From Parapedobacter tibetensis (GTDB taxonomy: Bacteria; Bacteroidota; Bacteroidia; Sphingobacteriales; Sphingobacteriaceae): a stretch of 64,000 bases of DNA. How positions within the stretch are numbered: the stretch's first letter is position 1; each line of letters starts with the position of its first letter. Shown here piece by piece: positions 63,509 to 64,000 of the stretch. The stretch is taken from NCBI RefSeq assembly GCF_024704835.1, contig NZ_JAMXBE010000011.1, positions 1 to 64,000 on the forward strand. The letters run 5' to 3'. The notes beneath the pieces were generated by a model. The model was not told where the DNA came from. It did no database searches and worked only from the letters and a program-made list of their open reading frames with translations. The translations under genes and the position numbers were made by a program.

Positions 63509-64000
63509 ATGAAAATCGTCACCTACAACGTCAATGGTATCCGTTCAGCCCTTCGGAAAGATTGGCTCTCATGGCTCAAAGCCTCCAAAGCAGATGTGGT
63601 GTGCCTACAGGAAATCAAAGCCACACCGGATCAATTACTGGAACTACAGCTTATTGAACAAATGGGCTATGAGCACTACTGGTACCCTGCTGAAAAAAAA
63701 GGATATAGCGGCACGGCCATCTTGACCAAAACTTCCCCCAAGCACGTTGAATACGGTTGCGGTCATGATGACTATGACCGCGAGGGCCGTATCATACGTG
63801 CAGATTTTGAAGGCATATCGGTGATGAGCACCTACTTCCCTTCGGGCACCACAGGCGATATTCGGCAGAATTTCAAGTATCGTTTTTTGGATGATTTCCA
63901 ACTATATAGTGATAAGTTGCGTCGCGAGCTGCCAAATCTTGTCATTTGTGGCGACTATAATATCTGCCATCGCTCCATCGATATTCACAACCCCATCAGT
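63509..64000 (+). CDS. Exodeoxyribonuclease III / AP endonuclease (partial, runs off the right edge)
   Basis: The first 164 residues are present. MKIVTYNVNGIRSALRKDWLSWL has the catalytic Asn, VVCLQEIKA has the metal-binding Glu, GYSGTAIL is family typical, and VICGDYNICHRSID has the GDYN motif with Asp and Asn. This is the ExoIII/Xth group of base-excision repair enzymes. The C-terminal third, with the DH motif, lies beyond the window. Confidence 0.93.
   Translation, partial: MKIVTYNVNGIRSALRKDWLSWLKASKADVVCLQEIKATPDQLLELQLIEQMGYEHYWYPAEKKGYSGTAILTKTSPKHVEYGCGHDDYDREGRIIRADFEGISVMSTYFPSGTTGDIRQNFKYRFLDDFQLYSDKLRRELPNLVICGDYNICHRSIDIHNPIS

Noticed and set aside
1-64000. CRISPR array or phage defence island
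   Set aside because: No regularly spaced repeats with unique spacers, and no cas, restriction, CBASS, retron or similar genes were seen apart from the HigBA pair.

Overview
The window looks like chromosomal DNA of a Bacteroidota bacterium, most likely a member of the Sphingobacteriaceae or a close relative. The reasons are the repeated TAnnTTTG promoter element upstream of many genes, the lack of Shine-Dalgarno sequences, the gliding-type lipoprotein GldH beside RicT and HolB, a TonB-dependent receptor of the OMP beta-barrel-3 type, a GH78 rhamnosidase, an inner-membrane regulator built from a two-component-type propeller, a Y_Y_Y domain and a LuxR HTH, and futalosine-route MqnD. Most of the window is ordinary housekeeping sequence. 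The left edge is accessory and decayed.

Layout. 1-4150 is a worn accessory patch: a partial gene end, an intact HigB/HigA toxin-antitoxin pair, an orphan AraC N-terminus, a VOC protein, a GNAT acetyltransferase, an aldo/keto reductase broken by a frameshift and joined to a piece of a RhuM-like gene, and the C-terminal tail of a RadC-like gene. 4132-9764 holds exported and membrane functions: a lipoprotein alpha/beta hydrolase, an alpha-L-rhamnosidase, a DoxX protein and an unknown lipoprotein. 9870-17577 holds the membrane-anchored regulator, a TonB-dependent receptor, and a PadR/PspC envelope-stress pair. 17819-23728 has SurE, a lipid kinase, a fused trehalose-6-phosphate synthase/phosphatase and a GH15 enzyme. 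23882-27875 is the map-holB-ricT-gldH operon. 28015-36420 is mixed metabolism (PhzF, SSB, GcvT, ComB, rhodanese, peptidases, GNAT, SPOR). 36436-43402 has SecA, MqnD, a second SurE and a major OmpA-type protein. 43848-45567 is a Pit phosphate transporter with its DUF47 partner. 45692-47409 is a PhoR-like kinase transcribed with phosphatidylserine decarboxylase. 47472-57965 has PolA, RsgA, a purine nucleoside phosphorylase, a putative porin and a membrane-embedded patatin. 58160-58404 is a tRNA-Val array with one intact and two eroded copies. 58653-64000 has an NtrC/NtrB-type pair, a low-molecular-weight tyrosine phosphatase, a small unknown protein, an exported cyclophilin and the start of exonuclease III.

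The signals I rate highest are the following. A palindrome-like repeat appears to be inserted in frame inside mqnD, adding roughly 25-30 residues. A direct repeat of TTAACA motifs sits exactly where the -33 element should be in front of the DUF47-pit operon, next to a PhoR-like kinase, which suggests a Pho box in Bacteroidota. The tRNA-Val array has two copies that keep their 5' halves and spacing but have lost their 3' halves. The aldo/keto reductase-RhuM joint has short homology at its junction. I found no clear new defence system, no CRISPR array and no complete insertion sequence.
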